Positions 32,716 to 40,623 of a DNA stretch of 42,116 nt are shown here, one piece after another. Where the stretch lies: the NCBI GenBank assembly GCA_964559135.1, contig CAZLGG010000026.1, forward strand, positions 1-42,116, given 5' to 3'. The position numbers and the translations under genes were made by a program. The stretch comes from DRQF01 sp964559135. Its GTDB lineage: Bacteria; Planctomycetota; GCA-002687715; DRQF01. The notes under the pieces were generated by a model, which did no database searches, had not been told where the DNA came from, and saw only the letters and a list, made by a program, of their open reading frames with translations. Position 1 is the stretch's first letter, and each line of letters begins with the position of its first letter.

Positions 32716-34344
32716 ATGAGTCTCTACCGAACCCCCGAACCGAGAAACGAGCCGGTCCTTTCCTATGCTCCCGGATCACCCGAGGCCACCCGTCTCGCGG
32801 CGCGTCTCAGGAGCATGCAGAGCGAGGAAGCCGAGATCCCGATGGTCATCGATGGAAAAGATGTTTCCACGGGCGACCTGAAGGAGATCAGGCCGCCCCA
32901 TGACCATCGCCGCGTCGTCGCGCGGTATCACGCCGGCCAGTCGAACCACGTCGAGGATGCGATCGCCGCTGCCAGGAAGGCACAGCCCGCCTGGCGAGCC
33001 TTGCCGTTCGAACAACGCATCAGTGTCTTTCTGAAGGCGGCCGACCTACTCGCGACGACTTGGCGCGATCATCTGAACGCCGCGACGATGATTGGGCAGA
33101 GCAAGTCGGTGCACCAGGCCGAGATCGATGCCGCCTGTGAACTGATCGACTTCTTCCGATTCAACGCGAAGTTCGCCGAGGAGATCTACAGGGATCAACC
33201 GGCCTCATCGCCCGGGATGTGGAATCGCATGGAGCAACGCCCTCTCGAGGGATTCGTCTACGCCGTCACGCCCTTCAACTTCACCTCGATCGCGGGAAAC
33301 CTGCCGACGGCTCCGGCGATGATGGGCAACACGGTGGTCTGGAAGCCGGCATCCACGTCGGTCCTCTCGTCGTACTGGGTGATGCGGTTGCTCCAGGAGG
33401 CGGGGCTTCCGGACGGTGTCATCAACGTCGTCTACGGTTCCGGGTCGGCCATCGGCTCCATTCCGCTCCAGAGTCCCGACTTCGCGGGCGTCCACTTCAC
33501 GGGTTCTACGGCCGTCTTCCAGGGGATGTGGAGGGAGATTGGATCGAACATCGAACGCTACCGCGCCTACCCGAGAATCGTGGGCGAAACGGGCGGCAAG
33601 GATTTCATTTTCGCTCATTCCTCGGCCGACCCCCAGGCGTTGGCCGTGGCGATGGTTCGAGGCGCCTTCGAGTATCAGGGGCAAAAGTGCTCCGCCGCCA
33701 GTCGCGCCTACGTGCCGAAGAGCATGTGGCCGGACGTTCTGGAGCGGGTGCGGGCGATGCTCTCTGAGATTCGCATGGGACCCGTCGAGGATTTTTCCAA
33801 CTTCATGAACGCCGTGATCGATCGGTCCTCCTTCGAGAAGCTGAAGGGGGCCATCGACGAAGCGAAGGCTTCGTCTCACAGCAGGATCGTGGCAGGAGGC
33901 GAATACGACGACAGTGAAGGCTACTTCATCAAGCCCACGGTCATCGAAACCTCGGACGCAACCTACCGAACGATGTGCGAGGAATTGTTCGGTCCGATCA
34001 TTACCGTCTACCCCTACGAGGATGCGCAATTCGAGGCGACTCTCGATCTTTGCGATAGCACGTCGCCGTACGCCTTGACCGGAGCGGTTTTCGCTCAGGA
34101 TCGTTATGCCGTGGACACGGCCACGCGTCGCCTCGTCGACGCCGCCGGCAACTTCTATATCAACGACAAACCCACGGGCGCCGTCGTCGGTCAACAACCC
34201 TTCGGCGGGGGAAGAGCGTCCGGCACCAACGACAAGGCCGGAAGCAAGATCAACCTGTTGAGGTGGCTGAACCCGCGAACCATCAAGGAGACTTTCGTGC
34301 CGCCCCACGACTATCGCTATCCATTCCTGGGCGAGGTCGAGTGA
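32716..34344 (+). CDS. L-glutamate gamma-semialdehyde (1-pyrroline-5-carboxylate) dehydrogenase
   Basis: The enzyme oxidises glutamate semialdehyde, in equilibrium with 1-pyrroline-5-carboxylate, to glutamate with NAD; it is the last step of proline and arginine degradation. From ATG 32716, with GGAGG five bases upstream, the product has 542 residues, the size of the stand-alone ALDH4A1 type rather than the fused PutA form. Motifs: VTPFNFTSIAGNLPTAPAMM, VHFTGSTAVFQGMW, IVGETGGKDF with Glu291, and EYQGQKCSAASRAYVP with nucleophile Cys325, then EELFGPIITVYPY and GAVVGQQPFGGGRASGTNDK. The set is complete. An open frame extends upstream to 32515 but lacks the ribosome site and homology. It shares four bases (GTGA) with the next gene. 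Confidence 0.95.
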   Translation: MSLYRTPEPRNEPVLSYAPGSPEATRLAARLRSMQSEEAEIPMVIDGKDVSTGDLKEIRPPHDHRRVVARYHAGQSNHVEDAIAAARKAQPAWRALPFEQRISVFLKAADLLATTWRDHLNAATMIGQSKSVHQAEIDAACELIDFFRFNAKFAEEIYRDQPASSPGMWNRMEQRPLEGFVYAVTPFNFTSIAGNLPTAPAMMGNTVVWKPASTSVLSSYWVMRLLQEAGLPDGVINVVYGSGSAIGSIPLQSPDFAGVHFTGSTAVFQGMWREIGSNIERYRAYPRIVGETGGKDFIFAHSSADPQALAVAMVRGAFEYQGQKCSAASRAYVPKSMWPDVLERVRAMLSEIRMGPVEDFSNFMNAVIDRSSFEKLKGAIDEAKASSHSRIVAGGEYDDSEGYFIKPTVIETSDATYRTMCEELFGPIITVYPYEDAQFEATLDLCDSTSPYALTGAVFAQDRYAVDTATRRLVDAAGNFYINDKPTGAVVGQQPFGGGRASGTNDKAGSKINLLRWLNPRTIKETFVPPHDYRYPFLGEVE

Positions 34345-35105
34345 GTCGGGGACTGAAATGTTTCGTGGCGCTGCTGGCGGTAGCGTCGCTCGGCCAAGGG
34401 AACGCTCAGGGGGTGCGCCCCCCCGCTCCCCGTTTTCGACTGCATTCGCACATCGAACAGGTTTCCGGGGGGCGTCGCATGCTGCTCGTCGTCGATCGCG
34501 AACTCGAGTTGCGGCCTTGCGAGGAGAAGACACTGAGTCTCCGGTTCCTCGCTGCGTCGGGTTCATTGATCTTGCCCGGCGCCTCCCGCCGCTTCGACAC
34601 CCGAGAGACGCCTCCGGCGAAGGGAGAGGACGCTTTTGCCGCCCGGTGGCGTGCCGTCGTCGACCACGACTTGAGGCTCCGTCTCGATGAGCGGAGCCGG
34701 CCCAAGTCACTGAGAGGGATTCCGGCCGCCGCCGTGAAGCTGGGGCTCAGCGAGGCCGTGCTCCTGGATGATCTTGCCTCGTGGTTCGTCCCCACCCCAC
34801 TCCCTGGGGCGCCCTCCCAAGGAGGATTCAAGTGGAGCCGAGCTTTCCAGGCTGCGGGGCTCCCCGTGCGACTGGAATTCGACCTCGAGCCCGTCCAGGG
34901 GGGCTCCTATTGGAGGGGAAAAGGAGCCCTCGTGGGCCCGAATGTGAGAACGAGCGAGGGGCGGCTGACGTTCGAGAGACGCGAGGGGGACTCGCTTCCG
35001 CCTCGGCTGGACATCTCCCTGAAGGCGCTGCTGGAGCAGCCTGTCGATCGAGCCCGCTCTCGACCCGTCACATTGCGGGTGACCGGGTCCATTCGGCGCC
35101 TCTGA
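34341..35105 (+). CDS. Small exported protein of unknown function
   Basis: The GTG at 34341 overlaps the P5C dehydrogenase stop and gives 254 residues. A signal peptide is clear (LKCFVALLAVASLGQGNAQ). The mature part is basic and probably beta-rich (FRLHSHIEQVSGGRRMLLVV; LEFDLEPVQGGSYWRGKGAL; ERREGDSLPPRLDISLKALL). I do not recognise the family. The tight coupling to a cytosolic catabolic enzyme is odd and may be incidental; the ECF sigma gene follows 33 bases later. Confidence 0.7.
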   Translation: MSRGLKCFVALLAVASLGQGNAQGVRPPAPRFRLHSHIEQVSGGRRMLLVVDRELELRPCEEKTLSLRFLAASGSLILPGASRRFDTRETPPAKGEDAFAARWRAVVDHDLRLRLDERSRPKSLRGIPAAAVKLGLSEAVLLDDLASWFVPTPLPGAPSQGGFKWSRAFQAAGLPVRLEFDLEPVQGGSYWRGKGALVGPNVRTSEGRLTFERREGDSLPPRLDISLKALLEQPVDRARSRPVTLRVTGSIRRL

Positions 35106-35126
35106 ACGTCCTCCGGGCGGAAACGG

Positions 35127-35132
35127 TACAAT
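35127..35132 (+). promoter_or_regulatory. Possible leaderless -10 element (TACAAT) before the ECF sigma gene
   Basis: TACAAT, one mismatch from TATAAT, ends six bases before ATG 35139. No Shine-Dalgarno sequence fits in the six bases GGTGCC. Transcription would then start at the ATG. Confidence 0.4.
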
Positions 35133-35138
35133 GGTGCC

Positions 35139-35741
35139 ATGGAGTCCCTTCCCGTGGGTTCAGATGCCGATCACCTGACCAAGGAGATCGTGAAGCGTAT
35201 CCAGGACGGAGACGGCTCCGCTTGGGAGGCGTTCTACGAACGGTTCCACGATGGCATGCTGCTCGCGATTCGGTGTCGATTGGGGAGCGGGCTGAGAACC
35301 CATCTTCAGAGCGAGGACATTTTGCAAAGCGTCATGCTGGAGGCTCTCGGCGAGTTGGATCGATTCCGACCTCGAGGACCTGGCAGCCTGAAGCACTTTC
35401 TTCACCTGCTCGTGACGAGGAAGATTCAAGATCGAGCCGACTATTTCGGCGCGGCCAAGCGCAAGGGGGAGGTCCCTCTCTCCGCGGCTATGCTCGATGC
35501 GAGGGCGCAGCCGGAACCCGCCTACAAGGATGCCGAATCCTTCGAGCTTCTCGAAGCCAGCTTGAATCGGCTGCCTGAGAGGATGCGTGAGATCATCCTT
35601 CTGAGACGGATTGACGGATTGTCGGGCGCCGAGGCCGCTCGGGTCATGGAGATCAGCGATGATGCGGCACGCAAGCTGTTCTCCAGAGCGATGGCCCGCT
35701 TGGTCGCTATGATGAATACGCGAGGCGGGCAGAGTGAGTGA
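35139..35741 (+). CDS. ECF-type RNA polymerase sigma factor
   Basis: ECF sigma factors direct RNA polymerase to stress or envelope-response promoters. The 200-residue protein has region 2 (WEAFYERFHDGMLLAIRCRL, then LRTHLQSEDILQSVMLEALG) and region 4 (LNRLPERMREIILLRRIDGL, SGAEAARVMEISDDAARKLF) separated by a short linker. The sequence is of the type common in planctomycetes, where such sigmas lie beside kinases instead of anti-sigma factors. The stop TGA (35739-35741) lies inside the following kinase gene, which starts at GTG 35734, an eight-base overlap. The kinase may therefore be its regulator; no anti-sigma gene is seen. Confidence 0.9.
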   Translation: MESLPVGSDADHLTKEIVKRIQDGDGSAWEAFYERFHDGMLLAIRCRLGSGLRTHLQSEDILQSVMLEALGELDRFRPRGPGSLKHFLHLLVTRKIQDRADYFGAAKRKGEVPLSAAMLDARAQPEPAYKDAESFELLEASLNRLPERMREIILLRRIDGLSGAEAARVMEISDDAARKLFSRAMARLVAMMNTRGGQSE

Positions 35742-38019
35742 ACGCGACCTGGAAGACGTTCTTGCGGAGTTCATCGAGCGCAGAGAATCGGGGGAGGAGC
35801 TCACCCACGAGGCGTTCCTCTCCGAGCACCCCCGGTTGGGACCCGAGTTGGCGGCGGCATTGAGTGAGCTGGACAGGGCGGAAGCCTTGCTCGGCAGCGA
35901 GACGTCGACTCCGCAGGAACGGTTGGGCCCGTGGCGGCTCATTCGCCCCATTGGCCGGGGTGGGACAGGCGTCGTTTTCCAGGCGGAATCGGTCGAGCAG
36001 CCGGGAGTCGTGGTGGCGCTCAAGGTCCTTTCCCTGACGGCCGGATTGGATCGTCGTGCCGTCACCCGATTCAGACGCGAGGGGGAGGCGCTCGCTCGCC
36101 TGAACGACCCGCGCATCGTTCGGGTCCTGGACACCGGGGAGACCGGGGGGACTCTTTGGATCGCCATGAGCCTCGTCGATGGGCGCCCGTTGACGCGAAT
36201 CCTGGAGGCCAAGAGCGACGCGTGGCTCCAGCTGCCCGAACCCGGGCGGCGCGAACAGCGGGTTGCCCGCTGGGTGGCGGAACTCGCCCGCGCCGTGCAT
36301 GGAGCCCATGAAGCCGGCCTTCTGCACCGCGATATCAAACCGAGCAACGTCATGCTCGACAGCGCTGGCCGTCCTGTTCTTTTGGATTTCGGGCTCGTGG
36401 GTGACGACGAGGCCGCGACGTTGACGCGGACGGGCGACATTGTCGGGACTCCGGCCTACATGGCGCCGGAACAGGTTCGGGGAGAGACGGTCGACCGCAG
36501 AACCGATGTGCATGCCCTGGGTGTCCTGTTGTTCGAGCTTCTGACCGGGTGTCGACCATGGAGCGGACCGGACCCTCTCGCAGTCATGGAGGCCATTCAA
36601 TTCCACCCTCCGCCGTCCGTGAGATCGTTGGCACCGGATGTTTCACGCGGGATGGAGGGACTCGTACGAGCGACTTTGTCCGTGAACCCCGCGGACAGAC
36701 CGCCCAACGCATTGGCCCTCGCCGAGGACTTGGAACGGCTCGCAACGGGCGAGCGACCGGAGGTGACCGGTCCTCCGTGGTGGCGTCGGTGGCGGCCGTC
36801 GCATCGGCAGGTTATTGGCGCGTTGCTGCTCATTCTCGCCATCGTCTCGGGGGTTTTGGTGGAGTCGCTCGGGCGCAAGGCTTCGTCATCATCCCATTCC
36901 GATCTATCCCTCGATGATGTGCTGATCAGCTGGCTGGACGATCGCGAGGACGAGGCCAAGACGTACCTCGACCGCCTTCTCGCCGCCGGGAAGGGGGGAC
37001 CCGAAGCCGGAGTCCTCATGGCGCGGCTCAACGGCGCCGCTCCGCCGGACTACACGAATACGGCATGGGAGGATCTCTCCGTCGCAGAACGACTCAGGCG
37101 CGACGGTCATGGGTCCGAAGCGATCGCTGCCTATCTGCGTTGCATAGAGCGACAACCCCAATCCGTTTTGCCCGGTCTGCTGCTGGGGATGCAAGCGCTC
37201 GAAGAGGAACGACTCGATATAGCAGAGCGGGAACTCGATTTTGCCGTGCGGCGCATCCCTGAGTCCGGCGCTGTCCGCCGTTTGAAGGCCAAAGTCCAGT
37301 ATCGACGGGAGGAGTACGAGGAATCGGTCACCACGCTTCGCTTGGCCCTCGCCAACCATCCCCGGGATCCCGACCTTCTGCGCGACCTTGCGAGAGGTCT
37401 TTATATGGCGGGGCGGTTCGATGAGGGCTTGGAGGTTGCGTGGCGGGCGGTCGACGAGGCCGGGGAGGCGGGAGAGAAGAGCCTCGTCGTCCTGGCTGCG
37501 CTCCTGGATCGAAACCAGCGGTATGACGAAGGCGAACGCATCCTGCGGTCGCTCGTGAAACGCCACCCGAACTCGATGTCGTATCGCTACAATCTTGCGG
37601 TTTGCCTGGACTATCAGCATCGGAGCGATGAGATGCGACAGATCCTGGAAGTCATTCTGGAAAAGCACCCCAGGCATCTGGGCTCCCTGATTCTCTTGGC
37701 GAATCTTCATGCAGGGGCGAATTCCGACTTCTGCCGGGAATGCCGGGACTTCTTCAAGAGGTTTCCCGAGTTGCTCGACGCCGAGAAGGCCGAAGGGTAT
37801 ATCGCTCGGGCGTTCCGCCGCCTGAGCGGGCGCGCCCCACGAGCGCAGGGGACCCTGATTCGGCTCACACACCGCATTGGCCGGGAGGAGTCGATGAGAA
37901 GAGTCCTCCACGAGATTGCCGACGCGGTGTGGGAACGCTACGGCGACACCAGCGAGGGAGCAAAACGGCTGGCCCGACTGCGCGAGGCTCGCGTGGCCCT
38001 CGAGGCTCCTCACCAGTGA
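35734..38019 (+). CDS. Membrane Ser/Thr protein kinase with C-terminal TPR repeats
   Basis: The 761-residue product has a short N-terminal segment (EFIERRESGEELTHEAFLSE), a Hanks kinase domain from about 67 (WRLIRPIGRGGTGVVFQA, Lys97 in VALKVL, HRDIKPSNVMLD with Asp200, LLDFGLVGDD with Asp218, GTPAYMAPEQVRGE), a transmembrane helix near 359-378 (VIGALLLILAIVSGVLVESL) and an external part rich in TPR-like helices (LLGMQALEEERLDIAERELD; YRREEYEESVTTLRLALANH; LLDRNQRYDEGERILRSLVK). The usual reading is a cytosolic kinase with an extracytoplasmic protein-binding sensor. It overlaps the ECF sigma gene by eight bases, so the pair is translated together and the sigma is a plausible substrate. GTG start is set by this overlap. 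Confidence 0.93.
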   Translation: MSERDLEDVLAEFIERRESGEELTHEAFLSEHPRLGPELAAALSELDRAEALLGSETSTPQERLGPWRLIRPIGRGGTGVVFQAESVEQPGVVVALKVLSLTAGLDRRAVTRFRREGEALARLNDPRIVRVLDTGETGGTLWIAMSLVDGRPLTRILEAKSDAWLQLPEPGRREQRVARWVAELARAVHGAHEAGLLHRDIKPSNVMLDSAGRPVLLDFGLVGDDEAATLTRTGDIVGTPAYMAPEQVRGETVDRRTDVHALGVLLFELLTGCRPWSGPDPLAVMEAIQFHPPPSVRSLAPDVSRGMEGLVRATLSVNPADRPPNALALAEDLERLATGERPEVTGPPWWRRWRPSHRQVIGALLLILAIVSGVLVESLGRKASSSSHSDLSLDDVLISWLDDREDEAKTYLDRLLAAGKGGPEAGVLMARLNGAAPPDYTNTAWEDLSVAERLRRDGHGSEAIAAYLRCIERQPQSVLPGLLLGMQALEEERLDIAERELDFAVRRIPESGAVRRLKAKVQYRREEYEESVTTLRLALANHPRDPDLLRDLARGLYMAGRFDEGLEVAWRAVDEAGEAGEKSLVVLAALLDRNQRYDEGERILRSLVKRHPNSMSYRYNLAVCLDYQHRSDEMRQILEVILEKHPRHLGSLILLANLHAGANSDFCRECRDFFKRFPELLDAEKAEGYIARAFRRLSGRAPRAQGTLIRLTHRIGREESMRRVLHEIADAVWERYGDTSEGAKRLARLREARVALEAPHQ

Positions 38020-38053
38020 TGACGAAAGTGAGGTTTTTCGGAGGGAGTTCGCA

Positions 38054-38059
38054 TAGACT
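38054..38059 (+). promoter_or_regulatory. Possible leaderless -10 element (TAGACT) before the arginase gene
   Basis: TAGACT ends six bases before ATG 38066, the same distance as the element before 35139. GGAGGGAG lies 15-22 bases before the ATG, too far for normal ribosome spacing, so either a long-spaced Shine-Dalgarno or a leaderless start is used. Confidence 0.35.
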
Positions 38060-38065
38060 GTCGCC

Positions 38066-39028
38066 ATGAAACGCATCATTCATATCCACGGCGTCCCCAT
38101 GGACCTAGGCGCCAATCTCCGCGGTGTGGACATGGGACCAACCGCCCTGCGAATCGCCGGGCTCGTTCCGGCTTTGGAAAGACTCGGACACCAGGTGAGC
38201 GATCACGACGAGTTGGGGATTCGAAGCCGAGTCGCTCTTCAGGTCAAGGATACGTCCGCGAAGTACGTGGATGAGATCGCTCTCATCTGTGGTCGCCTTT
38301 GCGGGGAAGCACAGAGGTCGCTCGCGGCCGGTGCTTGCCCGGTTTTCCTGGGCGGAGATCACTCCATCGCGACCGGAACCATCGCCGGGGTTTCCCGCCA
38401 CTTCGCCGAGCAAGGAGAGAAGATCGGCCTCATCTGGTTCGACGCCCATGCCGACATGAACACTCCGGAGACGAGCCCATCGGGGAATGTCCACGGAATG
38501 CCTCTGGCTACGTTGCTCGGATATGGTGTCGACGCCTTGGTGAACGTGGGAGGGGCAGGCTCGAAAGTCGATCCCGCCAACGTTTTCGTCATCGGCGCGC
38601 GAGACATCGACGACCATGAGAGAGACATCATTGCGAAGGCGGGCATCAAGATTTTCTCAATGAAGGAGATCGATCTCATCGGGATGGCCGAGGTGACGCG
38701 GCGCGCCATCGAAGGCGCTGCCCGGGGGACAGCGGGGATCCACTTGTCGTTCGATATCGACGGCCTCGATCCCGAAATCGCCCCAGGAGTAGGTACTCCG
38801 GTGAGAGGGGGAATCGATTATCGTGAAGCCCACCTTTTCATGGAGTTGCTCGCAGACACGGGCCTCCTCAGGTCGATGGATATAGTGGAATTAAACCCGG
38901 TTCGGGATGTTGCGAATCGTACGGCGGAACTTGTCGTCCATCTGCTTCAAAGCGCGTTTGGGCGGCTGATCCTCTTAACTTCCGCGGGACACGAAGAATC
39001 GACAAACCTCTTGGGATTCATCTTGTGA
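38066..39028 (+). CDS. rocF: Arginase
   Basis: Arginase hydrolyses arginine to ornithine and urea with a dinuclear manganese centre. The 320-residue product shows GVPMDLGANLRGVDMGP, FLGGDHSIATG with His99, WFDAHADMNTPETSPSGNVH with Asp126, His128 and Asp130, and SFDIDGLDPEIAPGVGTP with Asp230 and Asp232, so all metal ligands are present. The SGNVHGMPLA block is typical of arginase rather than agmatinase. With the P5C dehydrogenase 3.7 kb upstream it outlines arginine degradation to glutamate; the ornithine aminotransferase is missing here. The ATG at 38066 is the only start that fits the family. Confidence 0.94.
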   Translation: MKRIIHIHGVPMDLGANLRGVDMGPTALRIAGLVPALERLGHQVSDHDELGIRSRVALQVKDTSAKYVDEIALICGRLCGEAQRSLAAGACPVFLGGDHSIATGTIAGVSRHFAEQGEKIGLIWFDAHADMNTPETSPSGNVHGMPLATLLGYGVDALVNVGGAGSKVDPANVFVIGARDIDDHERDIIAKAGIKIFSMKEIDLIGMAEVTRRAIEGAARGTAGIHLSFDIDGLDPEIAPGVGTPVRGGIDYREAHLFMELLADTGLLRSMDIVELNPVRDVANRTAELVVHLLQSAFGRLILLTSAGHEESTNLLGFIL

Positions 39029-39069
39029 TTCGCCATGCTCTTCCCGCGCCTCCCGTCCCTGGATGACTG

Positions 39070-40623
39070 ATGGACCGTTACACTCGAGAAACCGCATGCT
39101 GGCTTGACCTGCGTTTCGATCGGCAGGCCTACGAGATCATGGGAAAACCCTATGACCCGTATCAGCCGTTGTTCGGTCTGCAAACCAAGGACTGGAACGT
39201 CGAACGCTTTCTCATGGTCTCCCGCTGGGCCAGATTGCTTTCACTTCTCGGAGATCTTCGTCCCCGCTCCTTTTTGGACGTCGGCGGAGCCGAGGGATTC
39301 GTCGCTCATCTCGTGGGCCAGACGTTGGGGATTCCGGCGGTCAGCGTCGATCTGTCCCACCAGGCTGCGTTGCGGGCCAAGGAGTTCTTCCAGATTCCGA
39401 CGGTCGCCGCGGACTCAGCTCGACTTCCGTTGGCGGACGATGCCTTCGACGTCGTTTTCATGAGCGAGGTCATCGAGCACCTGGCCCACCCTGTGCGCAG
39501 TCTTCTGGAGGCTCGTCGCGTCGCCAGGCTCGCGGTCATCGTGACGACGGAGGCCTTCGCCGGAGACGAAACGGAAAGGCAGGAAGAACTCGACGAGCGC
39601 CGCCTGTCACCCCACATGGACCGGAGTATTTTCTGCGAGGGAGATTTCGCCAAGATCCTTGCTCCCTGGCGCATCCTGACCGGGAATCAGTGTGCGAGAC
39701 TCCCCGAGTCCATCCCCGGTGATCCCGTGCTCCGGGAAGCCGCCTTCGCCGATTCCTTGGCTGTCCACGAGATTCACTGGCCGTCCCACGGGATCATCGC
39801 CGTGGGACTTGCCGATGATGTCGCGGCTCCTTCGAATTGGTTCTCCAGAGGGGTCTTGAGTGACCTCCTCCGGCGTCTCGAACCCCATGATGCGCCGACG
39901 AGGGCGCTCGACCCTGACGAAGGGATGAGCGAAGATTCGTTACGAATGTTGCGGTGCTCGACCTGTCGCGGTGAGATGTCGGCTGACGGGCCACGGAAGA
40001 TCCGTTGCTCTGATTGCGGCACGGAATATCCCGTCTATGCCGGAGTCGCCAAGATGCTGACGCCTCCCGACGTTCCCTTCGCCGAATCGCTGCGGTCCAA
40101 GCTGGAACGGGAGTCCCCCGGGCTCTCATCCCAGGCTCTGGACGACCTTCTTGCTCTATCCGAGCGACTGCGATTCGAACTTCCGGAGCCGTCGCGGGCC
40201 ACCGCTTTCCTGGAAGGCGACACGGATGGATGGGATCTTCAGAATGCCCTGTGGGACGATGAGGCACGGACGGGCGCCGTCGTCGTGCGGGCGACGGATC
40301 GTGATCCCATGCTGCTGTCGCCGCGGCTGAGGATTCCTTTTTCGGATTTGAAGCGGGTCAAGGTCCGCATCGCTTGCATGGAATCGACAGAGGCTTCCGA
40401 GCACATCCAGATCTATTTCTGGAGCCTGAAGAAACCCGTCTGGTGGGAACTCGGGTCAGCGGTCGCGGCGTACCCGACCGATGGGGTCGAGCGGGAGATC
40501 GTCTTGGACGTTCCTTTGCATTTCCACGACATCCCGGACGACGAACTCATTCGTTTGCGTTTGGATCCCGGTCATGGACCCGGTCGTTATGTGATCGGAG
40601 GGCTCGAGTTGCTCAGGGAATGA
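39070..40623 (+). CDS. SAM methyltransferase fused to a zinc ribbon and an unknown C-terminal domain
   Basis: The 517-residue protein has a class I SAM methyltransferase domain (about 50-200): FLDVGGAEGFVAHLV (motif I), VSVDLSHQA, ARLPLADDAFDVVF and MSEVIEHLAHPV. It then has a CxxC...CxxC zinc ribbon (Cys296, Cys299, Cys313, Cys316 in LRCSTCRGEMSADGPRKIRC and SDCGTEYPVYAGV), similar to Trm112-like modules that often sit beside methyltransferases. The last 140 residues form an unrecognised, probably beta-sandwich domain (LKRVKVRIACMESTEASEHI; WWELGSAVAAYPTDGVE) as seen in sugar- or lipid-modifying proteins. The substrate is unknown. CCTGGATGACT ends one base before the ATG, the same 11 bases as before purA. 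It overlaps the convergent DUF1573 gene tail-to-tail by 11 bases. Confidence 0.85.
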   Translation: MDRYTRETACWLDLRFDRQAYEIMGKPYDPYQPLFGLQTKDWNVERFLMVSRWARLLSLLGDLRPRSFLDVGGAEGFVAHLVGQTLGIPAVSVDLSHQAALRAKEFFQIPTVAADSARLPLADDAFDVVFMSEVIEHLAHPVRSLLEARRVARLAVIVTTEAFAGDETERQEELDERRLSPHMDRSIFCEGDFAKILAPWRILTGNQCARLPESIPGDPVLREAAFADSLAVHEIHWPSHGIIAVGLADDVAAPSNWFSRGVLSDLLRRLEPHDAPTRALDPDEGMSEDSLRMLRCSTCRGEMSADGPRKIRCSDCGTEYPVYAGVAKMLTPPDVPFAESLRSKLERESPGLSSQALDDLLALSERLRFELPEPSRATAFLEGDTDGWDLQNALWDDEARTGAVVVRATDRDPMLLSPRLRIPFSDLKRVKVRIACMESTEASEHIQIYFWSLKKPVWWELGSAVAAYPTDGVEREIVLDVPLHFHDIPDDELIRLRLDPGHGPGRYVIGGLELLRE

